From: Flagellimonas profundi
Lineage (GTDB): Bacteria > Bacteroidota > Bacteroidia > Flavobacteriales > Flavobacteriaceae
Assembly (NCBI RefSeq): GCF_017313275.1
Contig: NZ_JAFLNM010000002.1
Span: 730,455-794,454 of the forward strand
Length of the DNA: 64,000 nucleotides
Direction: 5' to 3'
In this document: positions 9,536 through 19,800 of the stretch, piece after piece
How positions within the stretch are numbered: position 1 is the first letter of the stretch
How the letters are laid out: each line of letters starts with the position of its first letter
Notes under the pieces: generated by a model
What the model was told of the DNA's origin: nothing
Database searches by the model: none
The model's input: the letters and a program-made list of their open reading frames with translations, nothing else
Made by a program: the position numbers and the translations under genes

Positions 9536-9881
9536 TTACTCTCGGGCCAATTTATTTTCCGTTAGTATCGAACTTGTCAATGATTTCATGAGCATTAAAG
9601 GAAACCCTATATTTTCAACTTCAAGATTTTTGTCAATTTCCAGGGTATGTTCAAACGAGGTGTAAAACCTTAAACACCCTAACTCAAGATAGGACGTTAA
9701 AAGAGTTATTCCTTTAGCAATGGTTGCAGTGATCATGTTAAAACTCTCGAAGATATTCCTGGCCAATTTACCAAATTTTGACAGGTAAGCTAAGGCGGGC
9801 AGCGTATCAATTTTAAGAATTACTTTGTTAGTCGATAAAAGCATTTAGTACTGTAGAGTTGAAAAGGATATTGTTTGGTTG
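9536..9881 (-). pseudogene. Remnant of a LytS-type sensor histidine kinase
   Basis: The longest open frame here (102 codons from the ATG at 9844) reads YLSKFGKLARNIFES, then YLELGCLRF, then a LEIDKNLEVENIGFPLMLMK block. This is recognisably the dimerisation/phospho-transfer region of LytS-like kinases (family pattern YLSKFxKLIRxxLE, YLELExLRF, IPPMLLQPFVENAI). Just upstream, in another frame, positions 9881-9830 encode QPNNILFNS, resembling the H-box (N-P-H-F-L-F-N-S) but without the phospho-acceptor histidine, and then hit a stop. The N-box and all ATPase boxes are missing after position 9536, and the sensor part is missing upstream. I infer at least one frameshift and loss of both ends. A short expressed protein cannot be excluded. 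Confidence 0.65.
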
Positions 9882-10384
9882 AGTTTTGGTTTAATTTCTA
9901 CGGATGATGCTTTAATCACTATCCGTTGCACGGCATTTTTGGACAACAAGGCATGTATTCATTTTATTAAATTTGGCTTACTTGGTCATTTTAAAACAAA
10001 ATAGTAACTCACCACTTTCTTTTCTTATATAACTGTTGCGCAGCATAACCCCATACTTGCTTTCAGCTGAAGAAATTACTAATGGTGAGTTGATCAGATA
10101 TATAGTTATAAATTTTGGGCTGCACTGTCTTCATCGCCAGAACTGAAGACAATAACAAAATATGTTTGTCATGCAGCCCGGTATTCAAAATAATTTAGGG
10201 TTAAATCTACCATGCTTTCCTTTAAAACTTGTATGTCATTTGATGTAGGTAGGTTTATAATTTATAGATGGCCCTTTTGGGTTTATTTCTGTTTCAATAA
10301 TTGTAAAATGGGAATCCTGATAGCAGGAATTCCCATATTACGTTTACACGAGAACACTAAAAGTTTTAGTTAATGAATAATAGG
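9882..10384. other. Gene-free stretch with two long inverted-repeat structures
   Basis: No credible coding sequence. Inverted repeat one: AACTCACCA (10006-10014) with TGGTGAGTT (10083-10091). Structure two is nested: outer GGGCTGCA (10117-10124) with TGCAGCCC (10172-10179), inner TGTCTTCA (10126-10133) with TGAAGACA (10144-10151), all perfect 8-bp arms. These could be folded RNA or relics of a deleted mobile element beside the broken kinase. The 3' end of the stretch holds the terminator of the next gene. Confidence 0.45.
10309..10335 (-). terminator. Hairpin terminator after the unknown membrane protein
   Basis: TGGGAATCCTG (10309-10319) pairs with CAGGAATTCCCA (10324-10335) with one bulged base. 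On the minus strand it is followed by ATTTTACAATTATTG, a broken T-rich tail, about 50 nt after the stop of the gene at 10385-11098. Confidence 0.5.
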
Positions 10385-11098
10385 TTAAGCAGTGTAAAAT
10401 AACTCTCGCTCTTTTGGGTGAGGTTTAAGGGTTGAATTTCTTTTTTTCTTCTTGGGCATTTTAGCAATGAAATGGCCTTTGAAGTCTATGGTGGCGATGT
10501 TGCTGAAATATCCTAGAACCTCCTCATAGTCATTGATGTTTACACCGGCATTTGTTAAACTTTTATGTATGGTTGATCTATGTGGTTTAATGCCCCAGTC
10601 TGCGTAAAATTTTTGGTCTCTGGATTTAATAATTAAAATCTTAATTTTTTTTAAGTGCCAGTTTGGAACATAAAAATTGGATACACCATCTTTTATTGAT
10701 TTAAAGGTTACATAGACTTTTCCCACATTTTTGTATACGTTTGCCGTGTATCCCATTCGCGCATTGTGCATAGGAAGTTTAATACAAGACCCATCTGATT
10801 CCAGATAGAACAATATTGGGCTCCCCTGAAGTATTTCTTCGGTAATCTGGGGAACATCCAATGTGAGGGACCAGCCAGGCAATTGTTCCCTAATATCAAA
10901 GGATAACAGTTCCACGATATCGGGTTCAATCCGTTGATGAAATTTTTTGTGGCTTCCCGTTAAAGGATCTGATTTGTTTATAAGATATACCGGGTATCCA
11001 ATTATAATCGCAGCACAAATCAATGTCCATATGATGGTTAACAAAAGCATAACTTTCTTTTGGTTAAGTAATGGGGGGACTTTTAAATCACATCTCAA
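10385..11098 (-). CDS. Unknown protein with one N-terminal membrane segment
   Basis: 237 residues, no family recognised with confidence. A hydrophobic segment at about residues 16-36 (VMLLLTIIWTLICAAIIIGY) suggests a signal anchor. The body has a pattern seen in many Bacteroidota extracellular proteins of unknown function: VPQITEEILQGSPILFYL, a KLPM turn, an aromatic strand VGKVYVTFK, and near the end NINDYEEVLGYF, resembling the I-x-DYEEVMKY motif that closes that group. Here the motif is followed by about 40 more residues, very basic (KMPKKKKR). Surrounded by gene-free DNA on both sides, so it is probably transcribed alone. Confidence 0.6.
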   Translation of the reverse strand: MRCDLKVPPLLNQKKVMLLLTIIWTLICAAIIIGYPVYLINKSDPLTGSHKKFHQRIEPDIVELLSFDIREQLPGWSLTLDVPQITEEILQGSPILFYLESDGSCIKLPMHNARMGYTANVYKNVGKVYVTFKSIKDGVSNFYVPNWHLKKIKILIIKSRDQKFYADWGIKPHRSTIHKSLTNAGVNINDYEEVLGYFSNIATIDFKGHFIAKMPKKKKRNSTLKPHPKERELFYTA

Positions 11099-11270
11099 AT
11101 AACAAAGAAAAATGCTAAGTTCAGCCTGTAAATGGACAGATGCGCCTTCTCAATTGATGAATGAGAATCAATCGATTAAATGCATTGTTTTTCCGACGAA
11201 ACACTTTTTTTGATAGCTACAATTGAACAAACTGCAAGAGCTTATTGTGGGATTATGAAAAACCATGCCT

Positions 11271-11648
11271 TTATATGTCTTCCGATTTTTCCAATTGGCC
11301 TACAATCCCCATCACATCATAGTTGGCAATCTTTCTGGTGATATAACCCCGCTTAATGTGGTTGATGTAAGTGTGAATCTCTAGGGTATAGTAATTCTCT
11401 AGCTCAAATATGGGATCTTTGGCAATTTCCAAACTATCGTTCACCTTTTTTTTGTCATAGGACCTTGCATGATATACTATTTTGAAATTATTGTTTTCTT
11501 GGTCCATCCATTCTATTGTAACTTCTATGAAGTCATCCATTCTCTCTCTTTGTTTGTAAGATGCTTGTTTTGGGATTTTTCCAAATTCATATTCAGACTT
11601 TACTAGGTCTAAAATCCATTTTTCTAGAAACTTTTCTTTCATTATCAT
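11271..11648 (-). CDS. Unknown small soluble protein
   Basis: 125 residues; I do not recognise the family. Charged and aromatic, predicted mixed alpha/beta, with no signal peptide or membrane segment. Motifs that could be searched: IEVTIEWMDQENNN and EIHTYINHIKRGYITRKI. The gene stands alone, with 172 nt of empty DNA after it and 224 nt before it. A second in-frame ATG lies at residue 3. Coding potential is plausible from amino-acid composition and length, but rests on the open frame only. Confidence 0.45.
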   Translation of the reverse strand: MIMKEKFLEKWILDLVKSEYEFGKIPKQASYKQRERMDDFIEVTIEWMDQENNNFKIVYHARSYDKKKVNDSLEIAKDPIFELENYYTLEIHTYINHIKRGYITRKIANYDVMGIVGQLEKSEDI

Positions 11649-11872
11649 TTAAGTTTTAGGCGTTCTGGTTTTAGCTCAGCATTGAGCTATTGGTTCAATT
11701 TGTTTTATAGAGGTTGAGGATTTTGCTCCCAGATCGATGTTGTATAGGCCTTTTTCGAAATGCCTTGGACTTGTCGAAAATGTACTGTTTTATGTAAGGG
11801 GAGCACATGAAAACAGGAGGTTGAAAAAGATATTTAATTTTTAAAGCGAAGATTTTGGGACAAAGAACTTCA

Positions 11873-12880
11873 TTATTCCATATGTAGAATTTTATTAAAC
11901 CAGTTCAGTGTATTCAACCTAGCGATTGGACTTTGAGGATTGTCATCAAAATCGAACCCGTGCCCAACATTTTCGTAGATGTTGAGTTCAACGGCAGCTC
12001 CTTTTTCTTTTAACAAATCAACAAGACACAGCGTGTTTTCCGTTAAATAACCTTCTACGGGAATTTGAAATAATATTGGCGCATAGGGCATATAAATATT
12101 CCCCTCCCATGCATTGTTTCCACATGGACTTGCACCCCAATAGTTGTATCCGCCCGATCCTCCATAATAAAACACACCACCCGCAAATCCAAAATCAGGT
12201 TTCTGGTCAGGCGGCAGTACACCTGAGGAGGAATCATATTCCTTACCGTCAAAATTTTGGGTCCATTCCCAATCTTTTGGTGTAAGGTCAGTATCGTATA
12301 ATGTGGAAGCCACGGCACTTGCTCCATCAGAGAAGCCCAACAGGGCTATATCCTTTTTTCGAACAAGAGGTTCATTATCTTCATTTTTCAGCTTTTTAAG
12401 TACTTCCAGAGCTGCATGGGCATCCTTAGGTCGAATAAACTGAGAGCTTATTTTAAAGTTGTCGGGAGCCGTTTTCCATTTTCCTGTTCGTGTGGACACT
12501 CCCCTTCCGGAATAACTGTCCACATAGGCTCCTATGATACAATTGGAATCAAATAACATTCGCCATTCTGTATTTTGACCGGACATTTTCCCAGTTGCAA
12601 TATCATGGTCTAGCCACATTCCATCAGATCCGTGCATTACCACCACAGCAGGCAAACTATGGGTATTGCATCCTGGTGGTATAGAGATGTAAATCGGGAC
12701 TTTTTCGTTGTCTACTGTAACATAAACAATGGTGTCCAGAGTCGAATTCCTCAGCGTAACCTCTGGATATTCCATTGATGGAAGAAAAGTATCCTCCTCC
12801 TTTCCACATGATAAACAACAAATGAAAAGGATGGCAAGGAGTACATAAAATTTTTGTAACAATTTAGATAATGATTTCAT
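11873..12880 (-). CDS. Lipoprotein alpha/beta hydrolase (dienelactone hydrolase-like)
   Basis: Signal peptide with a lipobox ending at C25 (CLSC-GKEE), so the mature protein is lipid-anchored, probably in the outer membrane. The alpha/beta hydrolase core includes VVVMHGSDG at about residues 79-87 (oxyanion region), the nucleophile elbow GFSDG with S184, and H307 in NVGHGFDF, the expected catalytic histidine. An insertion rich in Gly, Tyr and Trp (about 228-262) may shape the substrate site. Ester or carbohydrate-ester hydrolysis is an inference. It starts 10 nt after the PorP/SprF gene and is the last gene of the adhesin operon, which is unusual company for a hydrolase. Confidence 0.75.
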   Translation of the reverse strand: MKSLSKLLQKFYVLLAILFICCLSCGKEEDTFLPSMEYPEVTLRNSTLDTIVYVTVDNEKVPIYISIPPGCNTHSLPAVVVMHGSDGMWLDHDIATGKMSGQNTEWRMLFDSNCIIGAYVDSYSGRGVSTRTGKWKTAPDNFKISSQFIRPKDAHAALEVLKKLKNEDNEPLVRKKDIALLGFSDGASAVASTLYDTDLTPKDWEWTQNFDGKEYDSSSGVLPPDQKPDFGFAGGVFYYGGSGGYNYWGASPCGNNAWEGNIYMPYAPILFQIPVEGYLTENTLCLVDLLKEKGAAVELNIYENVGHGFDFDDNPQSPIARLNTLNWFNKILHME

Positions 12881-12890
12881 AAGCTCTCAA

Positions 12891-13835
12891 TTAATAAGTA
12901 CATGTACAGTTAGAAATTCCTTGGAAGAGGTCTATTCCAAGGGTTATTACATGGGTTCCGGTAGAATAACCCAGTATTTCGTTCATAATTACTTGGTAAG
13001 AATACCCAAAGTAAAAGTCTCCTTTTTTAAGTCCTACGATCGGGGCGATGTAAAGCGGTGAACCCAGTTGGTCATTAAGAAATCTATAAGTGAAGCCAGC
13101 GTAGTAATAGTCAAGGAAGTCAAACCATTTAAATTTTGTGTTTATATCTGTAATTGACCTTCCATCACTTTCAAAGTATTGAAAAAAAACAGATGGCTCT
13201 ATTTCAAAATCCGTGCTTTTACTTTTTCTATACCTATACCCGGAATAAACATAGTAATTGCGTAAAGTATTGGGCTCAAATACAGGGTTGAACTTTTTAA
13301 ATTCTTTGTTCAGAATATTGGAAGCATTGACACTGAGATAGAACCGTTCTTTCCGGTATAAAATTCCCACATCAAAGTTAGGATTGCTAGAGGATCTGTC
13401 ATTTATAATGGCTTGATCATTATTCGGATCAAAGTTTTCAATATCGATCCTAAATTGATTGAGATTAAAGGAGAGAGCAAATGAGAAATAATGTTCATCA
13501 TATTTGTCAATGGTGAGGTGATGCGCAAAGGAAACTTTTCCGCCCCGCTGTTTGGTTTCACCATTCGAATCATTATAGATGACCATTCCAATGCCCGATC
13601 GATTCCCCAATCGTACATCCGCCGAAAGGGATTGGGTATCAGGTGCATCTTGGATACCTACCCATTGCGTGACCCCGTTCATCCTCACCTTTACGTAATT
13701 ACCTATGCCAGCAAAGGATGGAGACATTAAAAATGGGTTGTCGGACAAATATTGCGACAGTTGGGGTATGGTTAATTCTTGCCCTTTTACAAAGAATAAG
13801 TTCATACACAGTAAGAAAACTATAACGCTCTTCAT
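12891..13835 (-). CDS. PorP/SprF family type IX secretion membrane protein (partner of the giant adhesin)
   Basis: 314 residues with a signal peptide (VIVFLLCMNLFFVKGQ) and the PorP/SprF start pattern LTIPQLSQYLSDNPFLMSPSFAG, followed by WVGIQDAPDTQSLS. The rest is a beta-barrel with alternating aromatic strands (YYVYSGYRYR, YFGYSYQV). It starts 14 nt after the giant adhesin stop, on the same strand, which is the classic substrate-partner order (compare SprB with SprF in Flavobacterium). It is only loosely similar to the other PorP protein at 7153-8094, as expected if each serves its own substrate. The C-terminus ends in CTCTY rather than a typical aromatic strand, which is slightly odd. Confidence 0.88.
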   Translation of the reverse strand: MKSVIVFLLCMNLFFVKGQELTIPQLSQYLSDNPFLMSPSFAGIGNYVKVRMNGVTQWVGIQDAPDTQSLSADVRLGNRSGIGMVIYNDSNGETKQRGGKVSFAHHLTIDKYDEHYFSFALSFNLNQFRIDIENFDPNNDQAIINDRSSSNPNFDVGILYRKERFYLSVNASNILNKEFKKFNPVFEPNTLRNYYVYSGYRYRKSKSTDFEIEPSVFFQYFESDGRSITDINTKFKWFDFLDYYYAGFTYRFLNDQLGSPLYIAPIVGLKKGDFYFGYSYQVIMNEILGYSTGTHVITLGIDLFQGISNCTCTY

Positions 13836-13849
13836 TTATCAATCAAATT

Positions 13850-16800
13850 TTATCTATAAAGTGTAAAGTGTCCAACGAACTCACGTCCAGAGCCATCATT
13901 AGGTTTTACTATATACCAGTAATCTCCAGAAGGCATTGGTTTGGAGTCATATTCACCATCCCAATAAACTGCTGGGCCTAGAACCAGAATATTTCGACCA
14001 TATCGATCAAAAATGTAGGTTTCAATATCAGGGAACAATTCGCTATTCCTGGGTCCCCAAGTATCATTTTGACCATCATAGTTGGGAGTGAAAAAATCTG
14101 GGATATCTATGTCTACCATGTTCATCGCAATACTTTGTATTACCTCACAGCCATTACTGTCCACAACCCTTACTGTGAAAGTTCCACTTCGGTCTATGGT
14201 ATATGTATGGTTGGATGTCCCGCTATTATCATCGAAATAATAGGTGTATGGCTCGGTACCACCAGTAACATTTGCAGTGATTTGATTCGCATATTCGTTG
14301 GTCAATGCTAACCCTAATTGCTCAAAGCTTTCAATTTCAAATGGAATCTCTCCCATACAGCCATTGTTGTCCATTATGAACAAACTGTGATTGCCAGCAC
14401 TGATATTTTCAAAATCAGGACTTAGGATGAAATCATTCATATCGGTTGAATCCAGGGCATAGAGCACATCATTACTTACTGAGGGGTCAGATAAAGTCAC
14501 TACAATACTGTTTGATTGAAGATTGTTATCGCAGAAGTACATTACATCAACGGATCCACTGAGTTTGGTCTCCTCAGATTGGATTTCAAAACTCATATTG
14601 GTTTCACATCCAGTATCATCAATTATGTTCATTTCATAATTTCCCGGAGTCAGATTGTCTATTGAGAAGGAATCCGTATTGAATACCATAGGTTCCATCT
14701 GGTTGAGCTGAACGATAACTGGGAAAACAGCATCTCCAATCTCAACAGAAACGGAACCATTATTACTCTCCCAACACGTTTCATTCTGAACAATAGTGGT
14801 AACGCTAAATCCAGATATGGTCACTTGGAAGGAGTTTTCCACATCTGGACAACTTCCTTGCCCAGGGCTGAAGACATAGAGGGTTGTTGTTGTGGTGATG
14901 TTGTCCCCTGCAAACAGAGGGGTTCCAGTTCCACCACTTCCAGTAAAATAGTCACCGTTTGCCAGTGCGGGGAGGATATAGGCGTCACAGCTCTCGACGT
15001 CCGCTGGTGCATCGACCAGTGATGTGTCGTTGATGGTGACCTGGAAGGAGTTCTCCACATCTGGACAGGATCCCGTACCCGGACTGAAGACATAAATAAT
15101 TTGTGTTGAGTTGATTATATCCCCTGCGAACAAAGGGGTTCCGGTTCCACCACTTCCAGTAAAATAGTCACCGTTGGCCAGTGCCGGGAGGATGTAAGCG
15201 TCACAGCTCTCGATATCGGTCAGTGCGTCTGCCAGTGGGGTGTTGTTGATGGTGACCAGGAAGGAGTTCTCCACATCGGGGCAGGATCCCGTACCCGGAC
15301 TGAAGACATAAAGAGTGGTGGTTGTAGTGATGTTGTCGCCAGCGAAAAGGGCGTTGCCCCCTCCGTTGGGCGCATCAAAGTAGTTACCATTGGCCAGTGC
15401 CGGTAGGATGTAGGAGTCACAGCTCTCGACATCGGCCGGTGCATCGGCCAGTGGGGTGTTGTTGATGGTGACCTGGAAGGAGTTCTCCACGTCTGGGCAT
15501 GACCCGGTTCCCTTACTGAATATGTATAGGGTGGTGGTTGTGGTGATGGCGTCGCCAGCGAAAAGGGCATTGCCCGCTCCGTTGGGCGCGTCGAAATAGT
15601 CACCGTTGGCCAAGGCTGGTAGGATGTAGGCGTCACAGCTCTCGACGTCCACCGGTGCATCTGCCAGTGGGGTGTCGTTGATGGTCACCTGGAAGGAGTT
15701 CTCCACATCGGGGCATGACCCGGTTCCAGGACTGAAGACGTAGATGGTGGTGGTTGTGGTGATGGCGTCGCCTGCGAAGAGTGCGTTACCCGCTCCGTTG
15801 GGCGCATCGAAATAGTCACCGTTGACCAGTGCCGGCAGGATGTAGGCGTCACAGCTCTCGACGTCTGCCGGCGCATCCGCCAGTGGGGTGTTGTTGATGG
15901 TGACCTGGAAGGAGTTCTCCACGTCTGGGCATGACCCGGTTCCCTTACTGAATATGTATAGGGTGGTGGTTGTAGTGATATTGTCCCCTGCGAACAGAGG
16001 TGTGCCAGTTCCACCACTTTCGGTAAAATAGTCACCGTTGGCCAAGGCTGGCAGGATGTAGGCATCACAGCTCTCTACATCGGCGGGCGCATCTGCCAGT
16101 GGGGTGTCGTTGATGGTCACCACAAAGGAGTTCTCCACGTCTGGACAGGATCCCTTACCGGGGCTGAAGACATAGAGGGTGGTGGTTGTGGTGATGTTGT
16201 CCCCTGCGAAAAGGGCGTTGCCCGAACCGTTGGGCGCATCGAAATAATCACCATTGGCCAAGGCTGGCAGGATATAGGCGTCACAGCTCTCGACATCGGC
16301 GGGCGCATCCGCCAGTGGGGTTTTGTTGATGGTCACCTGGAAGGAGTTCTCCACATCGGGACATGATCCCGTACCGGGACTGAAGACATAGATGGTGGTC
16401 GTTGTAGTGATGGCGTTCCCTGCTAAAAGGGCATTGCCCCCTCCATTGGGCGCGTCGAAGTAGTTGCCGTTGACCAAGGCTGGCAGGATGTAGGCATCAC
16501 AGCTCTCGACATCGGCGGGCGCGTCGGCCAGTGGGGTTTTGTTGATGGTGACCACAAATGAGTTCTCCACGTCTGGGCATGATCCCGCACCTGAACTGAA
16601 GACGTAAATAACTTGTGTTGAGTTGATTATGTCCCCTGCGAAGAGTGCGTTGCCCGCACCGTTGGGCGCATCGAAATAGTCACCGTTGACCAGTGGCGGT
16701 AGGATATAGGAGTCACAGCTCTCGACGTCCGCTGGTGCATCGGCCAGTGGGGTTTTGTTGATGGTCACCTGGAAGGAGTTCTCCACATCGGGGCAGGATC

Positions 16801-19800
16801 CCGTACCCGGACTGAAGACATAAAGAGTGGTGGTTGTAGTGATGTTGTCCCCTGCGAAAAGGGCGTTGCCCCCTCCGTTGGGCGCATCAAAGTAGTTACC
16901 ATTGGCCAGTGCCGGTAGGATGTAGGAGTCACAGCTCTCGACATCGGCGGGCGCATCGGCCAGTGGGGTGTTGTTGATGGTGACCTGGAAGGAGTTCTCC
17001 ACGTCTGGGCATGACCCGGTTCCCTTACTGAATATGTATAGGGTGGTGGTTGTGGTGATGGCGTCGCCAGCGAAAAGGGCATTGCCCGCTCCGTTGGGCG
17101 CGTCGAAATAGTCACCGTTGGCCAAGGCTGGCAGGATGTAGGCGTCACAGCTCTCGACGTCCGCCGGCGCATCCGCCAGTGGGGTGTTGTTGATGGTCAC
17201 CAGGAAGGAGTTCTCCACGTCTGGGCATGATCCCGTACCGGGACTGAAGACGTAGATGGTGGTCGTTATGGTGATGTTGTCCCCTGCGAAAAGGGCGTTG
17301 CCCGCACCGTTGGGCGCATCGAAATAGTCACCGTTTACCAATGCGGGGAGGATGTATGCATCACAGCTCTCGATATCTGCTGGTGCGTCTGCCACTGGGG
17401 TATTGTTGATCGTCACCTGGAAGGAGTTCTCCACGTCTGGGCATGATCCCGTACCGGGACTGAAGACATAGATGGTGGTCGTTGTAGTGATGGCGTCCCC
17501 TGCGAAGAGTGCGTTCCCCGCTCCGTTGGGCGCGTCGAAATAATCACCGTTGGCCAAGGCTGGCAGGATGTAGGCGTCACAGCTCTCGACATCGGCGGGC
17601 GCATCGGCCACTGGGGTATTGTTGATCGTCACCACAAAGGAGTTCTCCACATCGGGGCAGGATCCCGTACCCGGACTGAAGACATAAAGAGTGGTGGTTG
17701 TAGTGATGTTGTCCCCTGCGAAAAGGGCGTTGCCCCCTCCGTTGGGCGCATCAAAGTAGTTACCATTGGCCAGTGCCGGTAGGATGTAGGAGTCACAGCT
17801 CTCGACATCGGCGGGCGCATCGGCCAGTGGGGTGTTGTTGATGGTGACCTGGAAGGAGTTCTCCACGTCTGGGCATGACCCGGTTCCAGGACTGAAGACG
17901 TAGATGGTGGTCGTTATGGTGATGTTGTCACCTGCGAAGAGTGCGTTGCCCCCTCCGTTGGGCGCATCGAAGTAGTTGCCATTGGCCAGTGCGGGGAGGA
18001 TATAGGCATCACAGCTCTCGACATCGGCGGGCGCATCGGCCAGTGGGGTGTTGTTGATGGTGACCACAAAGGAGTTCTCCACATCTGGACAGGATCCCGT
18101 ACCCGGACTGAAGACATAAATAATTTGTGTTGAGTTTATGATATCCCCTGCGAAGAGTGCGTTGCCCGCTCCATTGGGCGCATCAAAGTAGTCACCGTTG
18201 GCCAGTGAGGGCAGGATGTAGGCGTCACAGCTCTCGACATCTGCCGGTGCGTCTGCCAGTGGGGTGTCGTTGATGGTCACCTGGAAGGAGTTCTCCACAT
18301 CGGGGCACGACCCGGTACCGGGGCTGAAGACATATATGGTTGCACTCGCGGTGATGGCGTCCCCTGCGAACAGAGGGGTTCCTGTTCCACCACTTCCAGT
18401 AAAATAGTCACCGTTGGCCAGTGCGGACAGGATGTAGGCATCACAGCTCTCGACATCGGCGGGCGCGTCGGCCAGTGGGGTTTTGTTGATGGTGACCACA
18501 AATGAGTTCTCCACGTCTGGGCATGATCCCGCACCTGAACTGAAGACGTAAATAACTTGTGTTGAGTTGATTATGTCCCCTGCGAAGAGTGCGTTGCCCG
18601 CACCGTTGGGCGCATCGAAATAGTCACCGTTGACCAGTGGCGGTAGGATATAGGAGTCACAGCTCTCGACGTCCGCTGGTGCGTCTGCCAGTGGGGTATT
18701 GTTGATGGTGACCTGGAAGGAGTTCTCCACATCGGGGCATGACCCGGTTCCAGGACTGAAGACGTAGATGGTGGTCGTTGTAGTGATGGCGTCCCCTGCT
18801 AAAAGGGCATTGCCCCCTCCATTGGGCGCGTCGAAATAGTCACCGTTGGCCAAGGCTGGTAGGATGTAGGCGTCACAGCTCTCGACATCGGCGGGCGCGT
18901 CGGCCAGTGGGGTATTGTTGATGGTCACCTGGAAGGAGTTCTCCACATCGGGGCAGGACCCGGTTCCGGGGCTGAAGACATATATGGTAGCACTCGCGGT
19001 GATGGCGTCGCCTGCGAACAGAGGGGTTCCGGTTCCACCACTTCCAGTAAAATAGTCACCGTTGGCCAGTGCGGACAGGATGTAGGCGTCACAGCTCTCG
19101 ACATCGGCGGGCGCGTCTGCCAACGGGGTGTCGTTGATGGTGACCACGAAGGAGTTCTCCACATCGGGGCACGACCCTGTTCCGGGGCTGAAGACGTAGA
19201 TGGTGGTCGTTATGGTGATGTTATCCCCTGCGAAGAGGGCGTTGCCTCCTCCGTTGGGCGCGTCGAAATAGTAGCCATTGGCCAGTGCCGGTAGGATATA
19301 GGCGTTACAGCTCTCGACATCTGCCGGTGCGTCGGCCAGTGGGGTGTCGTTGATGGTCACCTGGAAGGAGTTCTCCACATCGGGGCAGGATCCCGTACCC
19401 GGACTGAAGACATAAAGAGTGGTGGTTGTAGTGATGTTGTCCCCTGCGAAAAGGGCGTTGCCCGCTCCGTTGGGGGCATCGAAATAGTTGCCGTTGGCCA
19501 AGGCGGGCAGGATGTAGGAGTCACAGCTCTCGACATCGGCCGGTGCGTCTGCCAGTGGGGTATTGTTGATGGTGACCTGGAAGGAGTTCTCCACATCGGG
19601 GCATGACCCGGTTCCCTTACTGAATATGTATAGGGTGGTGGTTGTGGTGATGGCGTCCCCTGCGAACAGAGGTGTGCCAGTTCCACCACTTCCGGTAAAA
19701 TAGTCACCGTTGACCAGTGCCGGCAGGATATAGGAGTCACAGCTCTCGACATCGGCCGGTGCGTCTGCCTCTGGGGTATTGTTGATTGTCACCTGGAAGG

